DNA of 64,000 nucleotides from the NCBI GenBank assembly GCA_047495785.1, contig JBLDXI010000045.1, positions 62,001 through 126,000 on the forward strand, given 5' to 3'. Both the position numbers and the translations under genes were made by a program. This document shows, one piece after another, positions 1 through 11,585 of the stretch (the stretch's first letter is position 1; each line of letters begins with the position of its first letter). The notes under the pieces are model-generated. The model was given only the letters and a program-made list of their open reading frames with translations. It was not told the DNA's origin and ran no database searches. The stretch comes from Lepidodermella squamata (lineage: Eukaryota; Gastrotricha).

Positions 1-100
1 ATTGGTGTATACAGGTCTGAATTTCAATTAGCTAGAGCTCTCTAGCTTGAGTTTCTGACCTGCTGGCTCAGCTTAACACGGGGATGACGAGTGTCGATGA

Positions 101-108
101 TATAAAGA
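101..108 (+). promoter_or_regulatory. TATA box of the first ML-domain gene
   Basis: A TATAAAGA match lies 68-75 bases before the start codon at 176. The four peptide genes at 31-36 kb have a TATA box at about the same distance from their start codons, so this looks like the common core promoter layout for small secreted-protein genes here. Function is inferred from motif and position only. Confidence 0.5.
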
Positions 109-175
109 GAGCCGAATGACAGCCATAATAACACCTGCAGAATAGAACACACATTTTGCTGATACTCGGCATATC

Positions 176-727
176 ATGAAGGTCCTGCTCTCTGTTTTAT
201 CGTGCCTCGTTCTTTTCAACGCTGCCTTCGCAGCTGTTCGATTCCGCTCGTGTGGTAAGAGGTAACACGGGAATTTTTCGAACAAACTAATGCAAGCAAC
301 TCTTGCAGGCAAATCTGTGGTGAAGAAAATTGTTTTCGAAGGCTCGGACAATATTGGAACTCCCACGATTTTCCGAGGAAAGACGTACACGGCCCGCGTT
401 GAGTACATCGCCGCTGCTGATCACAGCACGTTGAAGACGGTCTGGTTCGGCGTTATCGGCGGCCGCGACCTCGCTTGGGAGGATCTGAAGTTCGCCGAGG
501 GCTGCAAGAGCGTATCGCCCACGTGCCCGATTAAGGCTGGCAAAACTTACGTCTACACGGAGCAAGTCACTGTTCCCCTGAACACCCCACCGGTAAGAAT
601 TACCCGATTAATTATATTTTTAACCGATTTATTTCCCAATCAGATGCGTACTGTTGTAAGGCTGAAGCAGTTTGGCGACAATAATGCTGAGAATTTGTGT
701 GCCCTCCTATCTTTGAATGTCAAGTAA
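176..727 (+). CDS. Secreted ML-domain lipid-binding protein (NPC2 / mite group 2 allergen type), copy 1
   Basis: Three exons (176-254, 309-592, 644-727) encode 148 residues, joined by introns of 54 and 51 bases with GT-AG ends. The protein starts with a signal peptide (about 19 residues, Leu/Val/Phe rich, ending at AFA-A). The rest fits the MD-2-related lipid-recognition fold: an early Cys in an RSCG motif, a GCK...CP pair followed by KAGKTY, and a late CALL strand, about the size of NPC2 and group 2 allergens. Such proteins bind sterols or other lipids outside the cell or in lysosomes; the ligand is not predictable. Its neighbour at 1976 is a close paralogue with the same intron positions and phases, so the two arose by tandem duplication. 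The ATG at 176 is the only start giving a signal peptide. Confidence 0.85.
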
Positions 728-1975
728 AATGTCGAACAAGCCAGCAATTATCATTTCAAAGTTAAAATAATATATGAAACAACTTATTTTCTTCGAGAGA
801 TATCATCCGCGTCATTTCGAAATATGCCTTTCATGTCTTTTGCATAGTTCACGTATTATTGAAGTTGTGCTGTTGTGGATTCGAGTTTAAATTAAATCAG
901 TTCAGGAAAAATTGTTGATAAAAAGAAAAATTGAGAATGCCGAGAAATTTAATCAATTCTAGTCGTCATTTACCCCAGCACGTGACAGCCGATCTGGCAA
1001 GTTTGTCAAGCAAACGTCAAGTGAAGGCCGAAATTTTCATTTCCCTTTAACAAATCTGAATATTTTACTGTGAGCTGAACCTAATTTGCTGTAGCGGAAC
1101 CAATTCGAAATGCAAAGAGTAACTTTTCGAATAATTCTAGGAAAGTGAGGCAAAGCATGAATCGAACACTTACGCAATATTTTACTCTGAATTTAATGAC
1201 TATTTTTATCGAATTATATTGGTCGACTATGGCACCCTTGAAAGTTCCGAAAAGTGTTTTTAGGGCCGCTACAACAAATTAGGCTCCGGTAAAAGGAGGA
1301 CCCTTAAAAAATGACTTCAAACATCAGCATCTTTGTCAGCCCAAGTGAAGCCATGGTCTTTTGCTGGAACTGAATTCGATATCTTCGAGAATCTGATAAA
1401 TTGCCGAATTAGTAGCCTTTATTAGATGCAGATTAATATGAAATTCCCAAATAACGGATTCAAACGGCTGCCTGCCGCTAGATTCGAACTCAGTTAAACA
1501 TTTGAATGAATTTTCACTTCAAATAAAATTCCCATGCGTGCTCATCGTGGAATGTACGGGATTGCTTGAAATGGTGTCTGAGGTTTCTAGGTTGCCAAAA
1601 AAACGAGTTTTTTGCTGCCATGATTAATGCCGATGATTTGCAAGGAAGGCTTGAATTTTCTGGAATTTTGGCAATCGAACAACAAAAATTCCCTGTATTA
1701 CGCCTGAACTGGAAAATAGGTGACGCGCACTTGCTCATTGTGCAAGTACTCGATGCTATTTGCGATAGTTAAAAGCTGATGATCACGCCACCAATAAATT
1801 AAGCGCGTGTGCTTCTCTTATGATCCAGTGCACCGCATACCCCGCGAGCCAAAAAAAAATGGCGTGATATCCGTCGAGCCACGCCGTATATTAAAGGCCT
1901 CGAGGTCGACTATTGCTTTCAGATCCACTTCAACTCCTGCTATAAGTTTATCCGCATTTCCTGCTCTCTTCAACC
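728..1975. other. Intergenic region between the two ML genes
   Basis: No convincing gene. Short open frames around 1514-1772 overlap on both strands and lack homology. The stretch at about 1045-1335 is one copy of a dispersed repeat (listed separately). A TATATTAAAG sequence at 1887-1896 lies 80-90 bases before the next start codon and may be its TATA box. Confidence 0.6.
1045..1335 (+). repeat. Dispersed diverged repeat, copy 1
   Basis: This stretch aligns by eye with 49730-49990 in the same orientation. Shared landmarks in the same order are TAGCGGAACCAA, a GAGGCAA..TATGAAT-like block, TTTTAC.CTGAATTTAA, and CCTTGAAAGT.CCGAAAAGTG. No long open frame or terminal repeat is seen, so it may be an old non-autonomous element. 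The ends are approximate. Confidence 0.55.
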
Positions 1976-2537
1976 ATGAAGTCTTTAGCTATTTTGATCG
2001 CTGTTGTAGCTTTTGCTCAACTCGCTTCTGCTAACATCAAATTCCGCTCATGCGGTAAGAAAATGTCGCTAATCCTCGAGCCAAAATGTTTGATCACTGT
2101 TTATCCATAGGTTCCGCCACTGTGAAAAAAGTAATCTTCGAAGGTTCGGATAACAAAGCGACCCCGACCGTTCAGCGTGGCAAGAGATACGTCGCTAAGA
2201 TCGATTACGTCGCCAATGGCGCATTCAATCGGTTGCAAAGCTCGTGGTGGGCCATTCTATCCGGATCTCATGTCAAGTGGGACGACGTTCAGTTGAAGGA
2301 CGGCTGTGAATCAACGAAACCATCCGGCTGCCCGGTCCAAAAGGGTAAAACCTACACTTACACTGAGGAACTGCTCGTCCCAACCTCTGCCCCTCCGGTA
2401 TGTGAAAATTCGGCATATAATTTGTTCAAGAAATCTATTGATTTTTTGTACAGATGCGAACTGTTGTCAAGATCAAGCAAACCAGCGAAACTGGAGTCGA
2501 TCATATGTGCGTTTTGCTGTCGCTGCAGATCAAGTGA
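1976..2537 (+). CDS. Secreted ML-domain lipid-binding protein, copy 2
   Basis: Three exons (1976-2054, 2111-2397, 2454-2537) encode 149 residues; introns are 56 bases each. Exon 1 and exon 3 are the same length as in the gene at 176, and intron phases match. The signal peptide runs to about residue 19 (ending ASA). The mature part keeps the FRSCG start, the VKKVIFEGSDN strand, the GCES...CPVQKGKTY block and a late MCVLLSL strand, typical of the MD-2-related lipid-recognition family, which binds lipids in secretory or lysosomal compartments. Internal divergence from copy 1 is substantial outside these blocks, so the duplication is not recent. An AATAAA signal follows at 2628. Confidence 0.86.
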
Positions 2538-2627
2538 TCGCGCCGAAATCGAAACCTCAAGCACCATTGAAAATGGCATTAAACATGTCCAGATGAACAA
2601 GCATTTTATTGAGGGCCACTTTTCTAA

Positions 2628-2633
2628 AATAAA
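2628..2633 (+). promoter_or_regulatory. Polyadenylation signal of ML gene copy 2
   Basis: AATAAA about 90 bases after the stop codon at 2537. Confidence 0.5.
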
Positions 2634-3006
2634 AATCAAAAACTCCTGAGCTGTTAGTTCGGTTGGCGCAATTGTAATTTCTAAAATCAGATATTCATTG
2701 ATGTGCAGAAAATATTGAATGTCTTCTCCCGAATAATTGGTCCCAATTCTAAAATTTTCACAATTTTTCTTATTATCCAAAGAGTCAAGCACCTGGACGA
2801 TTAGATGAAGCTGTGACGGATAATATTTTAGAAAATATGCGTGCTTCCGAGAAATAAAGAAATACAACTAGCATCTGGTCATTCGCAGCATGAATCGCAC
2901 TAACTCGAGTTAGTTCTTAAAAAATATTTACTTCAATATTGTTACCAAATAATTCTGATTTTAGCGAGCAGCGAAGCGGATTACTAAAATCTCGTTTCCA
3001 TAAGGC

Positions 3007-4446
3007 ATGAATCTTGATGATGACGATGATGACCAGTGTGAAAATGCAGCTTTCTTCCAAACTGGGAAGGTACGATCATTTTCAGATTTCCATTTCGACG
3101 CTTATTTTTCAAAAAATTACAGCTTAAATCGTGCGGACCTCCGCCAACTCTATTTTACTACTTGAACATTATCAATTATTTCTGGGTGATTGTGCTGATA
3201 CTCGACTTTGCTTATCATCTATATTCGAATCGGAATGCTAACATGAGGCAGCACAGAATGGCAGCGGGTCGAAAGCCAGCAAATGCTAGAACAATTACTC
3301 TGAAATATTCTTATTCGTGAGTATTCCCGATTTAACTGAATTTTTGTAATCCCTCAAAATAACGGCAGGCAAGAGAAAATGATTGAAGCAATCGAAAATA
3401 TGCGTAAGAAACCCTATCACGAGCAGCATCCAGAAGAAGTTCAAATACTTCCTGAATCTGTGATAACAACACCAGCCTCGACTCCGAGGATAGCCAGGGA
3501 AGTTATACCTGGTGAAATGTTGACGCCGTTCGGCGAGGCTGAGTACCAAATTGCCATGCCGGAAACGTCAGTCAGCGCTAAAAATGGCGAAAAAACTGAG
3601 GCGAAGCCATCATGGGCTGACAAGCCGATAACTGAGGAAGATTGGTTCCCTGAATTTCGCAGGAAAAATTTCCTGCTATCAAAGTATGCACCTGTCAATC
3701 TTCGCCCAGCTAAATTGGATAAACTGCAAAAACGAGGCGCTGAGATCAAATCGAAATTGGCTGAGCATCAAGCTCGGCGCAACAAGAAGAACCGGGGGAA
3801 AAGCACATCTGGAGGCGATGAGGCGAAGAAAAATCGGTTTTCAACTAGTATTTTCACAACGCTGCAGTCGCTGTCTGCTAGACTCAGCAGCGCGCCATCT
3901 GACAGCAGGCTGTCATCGTCGACGATGGACGGAGATGACCCGTTTTTCGTTCGAAAGGGTCCAGTAGCTCCTACAGTTGTAGCGCCAACGCCTCAAAGGC
4001 CTGTGCCTCATCCCCCACCTATCCATCGACCCGCTCATCCGCCCAACAGGCCGAGCAGTCAGGAGCAGGGTGAGGCGAGACGAAAAATAGCGACCAATAT
4101 GATGATTCCAGCTGCGGCTTCAACGTCTAAACCCATGGAAAACCACCGTTATCATCCACCGCCACCTTTATCTCCACAGGTGGTCATCAACAAACCAGAG
4201 AGTCCGATTTTTAGGTTCAATCAGCTACCCGCTGTAGCTCCATCTAACCAGCAGCCGCCACCGTCTCCGTCGCCGGCTACACCGACTACGCCGGGCAGTC
4301 CGGCAGCTTCACGTGCTATTCTGGCGCTTCAGCAGAATCAGCGGCAGAATTTACGCAGATCGAAACTTGGAAGCGAAGCCATGCGGCCGGTTGTGAAGAA
4401 GTTCATGACACCGATTCCGCACTCCAAGAAGGACCCCAAAAAATAG
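3007..4446 (+). CDS. Unrecognised single-pass membrane protein with a proline-rich cytoplasmic tail
   Basis: Three exons (3007-3069, 3123-3316, 3369-4446) encode about 444 residues. The first 21 residues hold an Asp run. Residues about 33-55 form one strong hydrophobic helix. A long hydrophilic region follows: a Lys/Arg-rich helix (about 195-230), a Ser-rich stretch, then Pro-rich segments with several PxxP runs, ending in a basic Lys tail. There is no cleavable signal peptide, so a type III or tail-type anchor is likely. The PxxP runs could bind SH3 or WW domains, but that is inference. I do not recognise the family. The first two exons were chosen because they keep frame and supply an ATG and the membrane helix; the large third exon is the safest part. 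Confidence 0.7.
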
Positions 4447-4524
4447 CCTGTTATCACTCATTTTAGCTTCTCAAGCTATAGCTACTTGTGTTTGATCTCG
4501 ATTGACATTGTTCAATTCAACAAT

Positions 4525-4530
4525 AATAAA
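4525..4530 (+). promoter_or_regulatory. Polyadenylation signal of the membrane protein gene
   Basis: AATAAA about 80 bases after the stop codon at 4446. Confidence 0.5.
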
Positions 4531-4935
4531 TTATTTTAAGTGAACCTTTTCAATAGAATGAGGTAATACTGAAATCATCCGGATATCCTCAAGACCGGCA
4601 ATAAAGGCACAAAGGTTAACGCCATGATCCTTCTCACATTTCCAGTAGTCTCTTAGGTATGTGATTTTCACGAATGTACAAGTTAACAGCCGAAAAGATG
4701 CTGCTAGACTTTGACCGTAGAATTCATTTGATGTGCCAAATTTGAACGATTTTTGGGGTATAGCAAAATGCGACGTCGAATTCGGCCACTTTTCGGGTCT
4801 TTCCTACTTTCACAGCCAGGTGAGTTTTTAGAAAATATTCGGCAAATTCAGAATTGTAGGGGAGTTCTTGGGCTATCGAATGCCGGTTTCCGTTTTGATT
4901 TTTATGGCTAATTTTGTAGCCACCTAGACTCCTGG

Positions 4936-4975
4936 CCGGAATTAGGGAACCGGGTGCCGGGTGCCCTAATTTCGG
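4936..4975. repeat. Short hairpin with GGGTGCC loop repeats
   Basis: Arms at 4936-4947 and 4964-4975 pair at 11 of 12 positions around a GC-rich loop that contains CCGGGTG twice. No gene context explains it. Confidence 0.5.
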
Positions 4976-5648
4976 CTACCTCACTCATCCCGTCACGCTA
5001 ATACCGTTAGATTCGTCTGGGCAAGCTTAGTGTGGAAATCGCTGTTGTTGCTTTACCTCTTTTCATCGCTTTTCATCGACGATGTGATGCCTGAAACTGG
5101 TGTTTATGGCAACAAAGCACTCGCAAAGCGACATGACCGCCCTCATTTAGAATTATTATTTGTTGCGATCACGTGCTTGAAAAATCATGAAACAGATTGG
5201 CTCAACAATGTAAATTTCCCTAGGTGAGTACAAAAAACTGCTGCATTTGGGATTCCTGCTCTAAATCGATTGGAATTTCGCTAAAATTTCAAATCCTCGT
5301 AAACCTTCGATTTCTCATCATTATTTAAAAAATAACCACTGATGGCGCTGATTCAGCCTCTTCAATAATCTTCCACAGAACAGTTCGTGACGGTCGATGA
5401 AGACCCTTACTTGTGACCGCTTTCACCAGCACATTCAAAAAGCCAGAGAAAATGTGTATAACTGTCTCCTTTATTTTTTCAGCCGGTTGTATATTGTAAC
5501 AAAAAATCACTACTGTTGACAAAAAATGACGGCGTTGTGATCACAACGAAAAAGAAATGCTGGAAAGGATATTATTTATGAAAACACTTAAAACATAGCG
5601 ATCACGTAGACGACGACTGGCTAAGAATTTGCTGAAGTAATAAGATTT

Positions 5649-5654
5649 TTTATT
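5649..5654 (-). promoter_or_regulatory. Polyadenylation signal of the ACF1/BAZ1A gene
   Basis: Minus-strand AATAAA about 135 bases after the stop codon at 5787. Confidence 0.45.
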
Positions 5655-5786
5655 TCAACATTTTAAATGGTCAGTATTGCTGCTTCATGTGTCAAAAATT
5701 TGAGCCGCAATGATTGCTTCAAATGAAACCGGATGTGATATTCTAACAACAAAAAAACGCGTATGCAATTGTCTTCCCATGAGATT

Positions 5787-8700
5787 CTAAGCACGGCGGG
5801 ACTGCTTCGCCGGTACTTGGTCGTGATTGCCGTTACTGGCCGCTCGTTTTCCACCCTCGAATTTCGACAGCTTCGAAGCCGCCGATTTAAACGACGACCA
5901 CGCGCTGTCGAGTTGCAAGTCTTTCACGCGCTGCATGAAAAACTTGAAAACGCTGTAACCAAGCAACCAAACTTGATCGCCGTGTTCGTTATACGTGAAG
6001 CAATTCTCGAAAACTAGGTAACAATCGTCGAGAAGTGACGACGCGTCTTTGTACGGCGAATCGTTGACCTTCACCTTAATCGTGCCGAAATCCATCGGAT
6101 TTTTGATGATTTCAAAATAGTCCGGCACTTGCTTCTTACTGACCGGTTTTAGGAAAGGCCACGAATCTTCGTGTTTGATCAACTCGCCGAGAATTTGCTC
6201 GGCTTTTTTAATCGACTGGTCAGCTCGAGATGACGGCCAAGCGTGGTTGGAATTCGAAGCCGACGAATTCGAGGCGTACTCGTACGCGTCTCGTTTCGTT
6301 TGACTAACCGAAGCAGCCGGGGCTGATTGTCGTTTCGACGGCCTGGAAGTGCACGTGTGGCAGCTCCAACCGCCGCGAGGTTTCCGCGGCAGTGGGTTCG
6401 GAATGACGCAGTCGAGGTGGAAAACAGTTGAGCAGGTATCGCAGCGGACGTAGGCCATATCGTCCGCCGCATTTGCTGAGCACAACGCGCAGACCGGGGT
6501 CGAACTGCGCTCTGAACTGTTGTTATCCTCGTAATCCGCATCGGCGTGAGTTCGGGACGGGCGCTTCTTGACAATTGGGGCGGGTTTGCTGAGCCGCTTT
6601 TTAGGTGGCGCGTCCGAATCAGCGTCGCTATCTGATTGGCCGCCAGAACCGTCGCGTTCGTCCTCTGATCCACTTCTTTGTTCATTTTCCGACCCAGATT
6701 CGTCGTCCGAGCCGCGAGCGTCCGAATCACCTGATCGCTCGCTACCCTCGTCGCCACTGCCCTCGTCAGAATCAACCTCTGAGCCTGAACCAGACCTGAA
6801 AAACAACAAATTCATTGATTGTTACTTCATTTAAGAATTAATTTATTAAAAAATATTTGCGCGAATTTTATATCAAATCGATTCATTGATCAAAATTTCA
6901 AATTTATGGACAAAGAGTCACTCAATTATTTCAATCTAGCCGTAACTCGCTTCTTAATTTGGTATGAAAAAATTCATTCTTCGATAAATTGGAATTCCAT
7001 AATATGTAAAGACAGGCCTCGTAGAGAGGAATCGTTTTATACCAATTTCGGGTCAAATTGAGGAAAATTCCATTCTTGATAGCAGCGAAATATCTAGCAA
7101 GAATTTTAAACTTCCCAACTAACTTTTGGCCAAAAGATTCCGGCCACCAATTTTTTCAAGGTTTTTAGCCTGGGTACATCTCTTCGGTACTCTCTATCGG
7201 TTATATTGAAGACGATTGGTTAAATATTGCCTGAAGCCACTTGAAGCCTCAAAACCTAGCATGGCCGAATCTTTTTGGCCAGTTTGGCAAGTTTATATTA
7301 AGATTGGTTTGGAATTTTCTATTGGTACGAGATTTTTTTTTCAAAGTTCTCCGACGATGAGTAGAAAAACTGACAAACCTAGAGCCACTTCGCTCATCCC
7401 CATCGGATTCTTCTCCAGAGCCGTCTTCTGAGCCATCCTCGGAGCCTGATTCGTCCTCGGCATCACTGCCCGCTTCAGAACCTGATTCTTGCTTCTCCTG
7501 TTCCTCCTCAGATTCTTCCGCTTCTTCCTCTTCTTCTGGCTCTTCCTCCTCAATAATTTTGCCCTTCTTCGGCTTTGCCTGCGCTTTCGCAACAGGCACT
7601 TCCTCAACGGACTCTTCCTCATCTTCTTCGACCCTGCGGCGTGGCCGTTGTTGCTGAGACCGACCAGCTCGTCGATTAGCCGCCCTGGACTTGTTGAAAT
7701 TCTCCGGTTTACACTCCATACAAAACCAATCGCCATCCGGAATTTTCTTCAGAGGCGGCCGTAAACAATAGCAATGGTAGCCGGAATTACACCCGTCACA
7801 CAGCAACATACTAGCAGGATCGGCTCGCTTCTTGCAAATACGGCAGTGTGCTTTCAAAATCGACTTGGCCCAGATTACGGACGAGTCTAGGGTAGCTAGA
7901 TGCAGGAAAACCTGAGACAGACTCGTGCAGCGCATCAGCGATTCTTCCCACGACGCAATTGTTGGCTTAGCTGACGTGTGATCAGACGCCTTCGAATTTT
8001 CATCCTCGGCATCTTCAACATTCGATTTCTTAGTCGGGGCAGATTTCGCCGATTTCCCACCCTTTACCGGCTCAGCATTCGGCCAGAGAGGGCCTTTTAC
8101 GAAATTACGATTCAAACCCTGTTCGATTTGAAGCAGTGCGATAGCAAGGCCATGGACATTGACAGAAACCGTTTGCTGGTCTTGGTCCATTGGCTCAGGA
8201 ATTTGCTCAACATTATTCACGCCAAACTTGAGTTCCTTAACGCCAGGGTTGAAATTTCCGTTTTCAATCGAATCTCGCCACGCCTTACGATCAGGAATTT
8301 GAAGCGAGCCCAAAGAGCCACAGTGAATTTTCTCCTCCAACTCCAGCAATTGATCTCGAAGTTGCAGTTCGAAAGTCCCGTTTACGTTTTCTGTCGAATC
8401 CATTTCGTCCTGCGGTTGAGCAACCAGATCTTCTATCGGGCATTTTTCGAGATTCGAAAACAGATTGCCGAGTTGACGCGTCAAATTCTCTTTCAGAGTC
8501 ATTTCTCGGTAACCACGTGGGTTCAAAGCTTCGACCAACTTTTCTACGTCACTCTGCGTTGAGAAGAATCCCCATGACGACTGCAATTTTTCGGGAATCA
8601 GAAGGGCACTGTCTTCGTCGGTTTTAACTTGTTTCACAGGCACCAGCATATCGCTCGGGATATCATCATCCGCCTCTTCGATGAACAGCCCGGGGACAGT

Positions 8701-11307
8701 TGAGAAGGTCCAATAGCGACGATAAACGCGATCTTGACCCAGCGGGCGCAAGTTATAAATCCTTTGATTCAACAAAATTTCATTCGAAATTTCTTGAAGC
8801 TCCTGCTCGATCGAGGTCAAACGCTTCGAAACAACTTGAGCCCGCCACCGGTCGAAAATAGCGCACTCTTCCTCGGTCAAATGAGCCAAAACTTGAGGAT
8901 TGCAATCGAGCAGATGATTTTCGGAATCTTCCAGCAATTGTTCCGATGCGGATTTTCCAGCGTTGTTCGACTGGCCGCGGCGAGAACTGCGCCTCGTTTG
9001 TTCGACAAAAGGCTCCATTTCTTGTTGCTGAAAAGCGGTGACACATTTTTGCAGTTTTTGACCGACCGATTTGACGTCGCGTTTCAGCTTTTTCTCTTCG
9101 TCGGTCTCAGTCTTCGAGGCATCATCAGTTTCAGGCTTCAATTTCGCCTTTTCTTTCACAGCATTGAAGTCGCGAGCTTTTGCCCACTTGGCATGTTCAG
9201 CTTGAACTTCAGCGAGGTGTATTTTCGACTCCTTTATCTTCTCCATACTTTCCTCAATAAAATCTCGGAAATCATTGAAAATGAGAAGCTGGTCCATTAA
9301 AAGCCGTAAAATTTTCAATTTCGATTCGACATCGAGATCGTAGACGGGAATTTTAGCCAACTTCAGAACTAGGTGCGGGTTCAGGTGGCAAAAATCAACT
9401 GCAGGCTCGTCCGCGAAATTATGATGCCTAAGTGCAGCTGAAGTCCAAATATGCGCTCGTAAGACCTCTGAAAACGTTGTCGTATTGATCGGCAAATGGT
9501 CCATATCCATACCGTAACGACTTTGCAGTTGCTGGGCGAAAAATTTCGAGGCACGATGAATGTTTCGTATCGAAAAATCGCCATCTTCGGTCATCGAATC
9601 AGGATCAGGTCGCTCGCCTTCATTTAAATCAGTGAATGAATTGTCGTGATCACCGTCTTCCTCATTTTCAGCCTTGCGAAGCTCCATTACTGTTCTTAGC
9701 AGTGTTGTTGCTAGGTCGAAAAACAATCCATCCAAGGCCTGATCGGACGAATAAGGCCGCACCGCAATTTGGACGTTTTTCAACGTGAGTTGCGAATAGT
9801 CAAGCTCGAGAAATTCGTGGAAAATATGACAGAATTCTATCACGTAAACAATTTCCGGGAACAATTTGGCGTCGAGATATTGCAACTTGACCGGGGTTGC
9901 CGCTGGCAATGGTCGAAGATCATCGCATAGCATGTCGTCGCGCGGTTTGTTATATTCCCGCAAATACTCGAGTTGGCGTTTCTTTTCCTCAATTTGCCGT
10001 TGCTTTTCGCGGATGCGCTCTTCTTTTTGGCGCTCTTTTTCCATTTTCTTCTCCTCAATTTGCTTCAAATGTTCTTGCTCTTTCATAATCTTCTTTTGTT
10101 CGACTTCAAGCCGCTTTTGCGCTGCCATTTCTTCCTTTGTAAGCGGTCTCTGCGGTTTTGGCTCTTCCTTTTTAGGTTTCGGTTCATCTTTCGGTTTCGG
10201 GCCTGGCTTCTTCTTTTTCTTATCAGCTGGTTCAGCAGTATGAGGCTTCTTATCCTTTGACTTGGATTTCTTTTTCTTCGACGGAGAGCTTGGTGTTTTC
10301 GAATAGCTTTTACGCCGAGATTCAGCGGGCGGCCGAAATTTGGGAACTGGGAATGCAAAGAAGCTGCCGATCGCATCGGGATCTTCGAGGCCTAGGGCCA
10401 TGAGATGAGTCTATAACATAAATTCATATTATTAAAAGTCATTGTTCGTAAATTTATCTACGAGCTTACTTTAACTTTCCAACAACCGTCCGAACCAACA
10501 CGACATTGGGCTTTGATAAACAGTTTCAGCTTGTCTTTACTTAGCGCATTTTTCTTCCGCGTTAGCTGTGAAGCCGGCACGCCGTCCACGTCCCAAACGT
10601 TTCCGCCACTATTCGTCACGGTAATGTCGTATTTGTAAGCGGCAGGCGGAGGATTTTTGTTTTGCGCTGCGATTGTAGCTAGGCTGTAAAATAACTGGTG
10701 TTAAGTACTTCATCGCGAGAGTTAATCATCATACCACTCATCGTCTTCATCGTCATCATCATCATCGCCACCCGCAGCTGCATCTGTAGGTTTCGTTTTG
10801 GACGCCACAGGCTTATCTTGTTCACAGTGAACTTTCTTAACAACAGCAGCTAATTTCTCCCCATTGTCACCGGCGTAGTTCAGCTCTTCGTTGACAAAGA
10901 ACCGATCTTTAATATATAAAACCAACTCATCCACCAGATCTGAGCAATTTCGCCGTTTAATCAGAGTAATTAGGTATAAAACTGGAACTTTGAGGGATTG
11001 CGGGAACGAATCGACGTCTTGCCGAGCTTGATTTTCGTGTTCGGATGCTTCCTTGAATGTAAATCCATTTTTGCCACTAACAGAGCATGACCAAGCAGCC
11101 GTGTTATACAGCATACATCGGTCGAAAAACGTTCTATAATTATATTTTATATACATTAATTATTAATTCGTGGTTATCGGTTCAATTTTTTTACCTGTAG
11201 TCTCGGAAAACTTCCTTTGTGCTCGGAATGCAGAAAACACGTTCATCCGCCCGCAAATTCTCAGGTAGCTTGGCCTTCTTATATTGAACTTTATTCAAGA
11301 CCGGCAT
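5787..11307 (-). CDS. BAZ1A: ACF1/BAZ1A: large subunit of ISWI chromatin-remodelling complexes
   Basis: Five exons (11195-11307, 10735-11133, 10470-10683, 7379-10410, 5787-6795) give 1588 residues, near the size of human BAZ1A and fly Acf1. Order of domains: WAC DNA-binding domain (about 20-125), a KEKE-type charged coiled coil (about 320-405), DDT domain (about 418-480), WHIM motifs in the middle, PHD finger 1 (about 1095-1142, HCRIC...LLCDGC...WFCMEC), long acidic stretches, PHD finger 2 (about 1354-1402, VCALC...VRCDTC...WSCHTC), and a C-terminal bromodomain (about 1448-1545, with PDYFEIIKNPMD and the FENCFTYN acetyl-lysine Asn). With the ISWI ATPase this family spaces nucleosomes in the nucleus. 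Two PHD fingers resemble fly Acf1 more than vertebrate BAZ1A, which has one. A TTTGTAG directly before the ATG may be a splice acceptor for a 5' leader exon or spliced leader. Confidence 0.95.
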
Positions 11308-11388
11308 CTACAAACCATGCAATTAAAACAAACGAATGAATAATGAAATGCTAGAATGCTTTGATGTAAATGTGCAAGTAAGTATGTA

Positions 11389-11579
11389 ATATCGTTAACG
11401 GCGCGCCAAAACAACCACTTAGATCTTAGATGACTCATTCGATCGTACTTTCAGTCGCCTAACGTATTGGTGAAGTACGTTAGGCTTATTGAGCACCAAT
11501 TTTTTCATCTATCGAATGTACTTTCCATATAAAATCTATAAATAGTAAAGTGGTTGTTTTGGCGCGTCGCTAACGATAT
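11389..11579. mobile_element. Foldback / MITE-like element with 32-base inverted arms
   Basis: Arms at 11389-11420 and 11548-11579 are inverted copies matching at 30 of 32 positions and include GCGCGCC-like and AAAACAACCACTT blocks. Inside lies a second, perfect 10-base stem (GCCTAACGTA against TACGTTAGGC, about 11457-11484). There is no coding capacity. The nested-hairpin layout suggests a non-autonomous foldback transposon, or an RNA hairpin if transcribed. No clear target-site duplication was seen. Confidence 0.6.
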
Positions 11580-11585
11580 GTAATC

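Larger units (their letters stand above)
4447..5786. other. Intergenic region between convergent genes
   Basis: This lies between the 3' ends of the membrane protein gene (+) and ACF1 (-). It holds a near-perfect 12-base hairpin at 4936-4975 and, at 5649-5654, a likely polyadenylation signal for the minus-strand gene. A 65-codon frame at 5030 begins with GTG, not ATG, and is not called. Confidence 0.6.

Noticed and set aside
1440-1500. Possible tRNA T-loop (GTTCGAATC on the minus strand)
   Set aside because: The flanking bases do not form a five-pair T stem and no A box or anticodon arm was found upstream.
5030-5227. 65-codon frame with a hydrophobic start resembling a signal peptide
   Set aside because: It begins with GTG, has no ATG near the start, and no family resemblance; a donor-like GTGAGT follows but no partner exon was found.
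6568-6834. Plus-strand frames rich in Ser/Arg opposite ACF1
   Set aside because: Shadows of the acidic Ser/Asp/Glu-rich region of ACF1 on the other strand.
7978-9300. Long plus-strand frames (up to 194 codons) opposite ACF1 exon 4
   Set aside because: Antisense shadows of a long exon; no domains and no ordinary start context.
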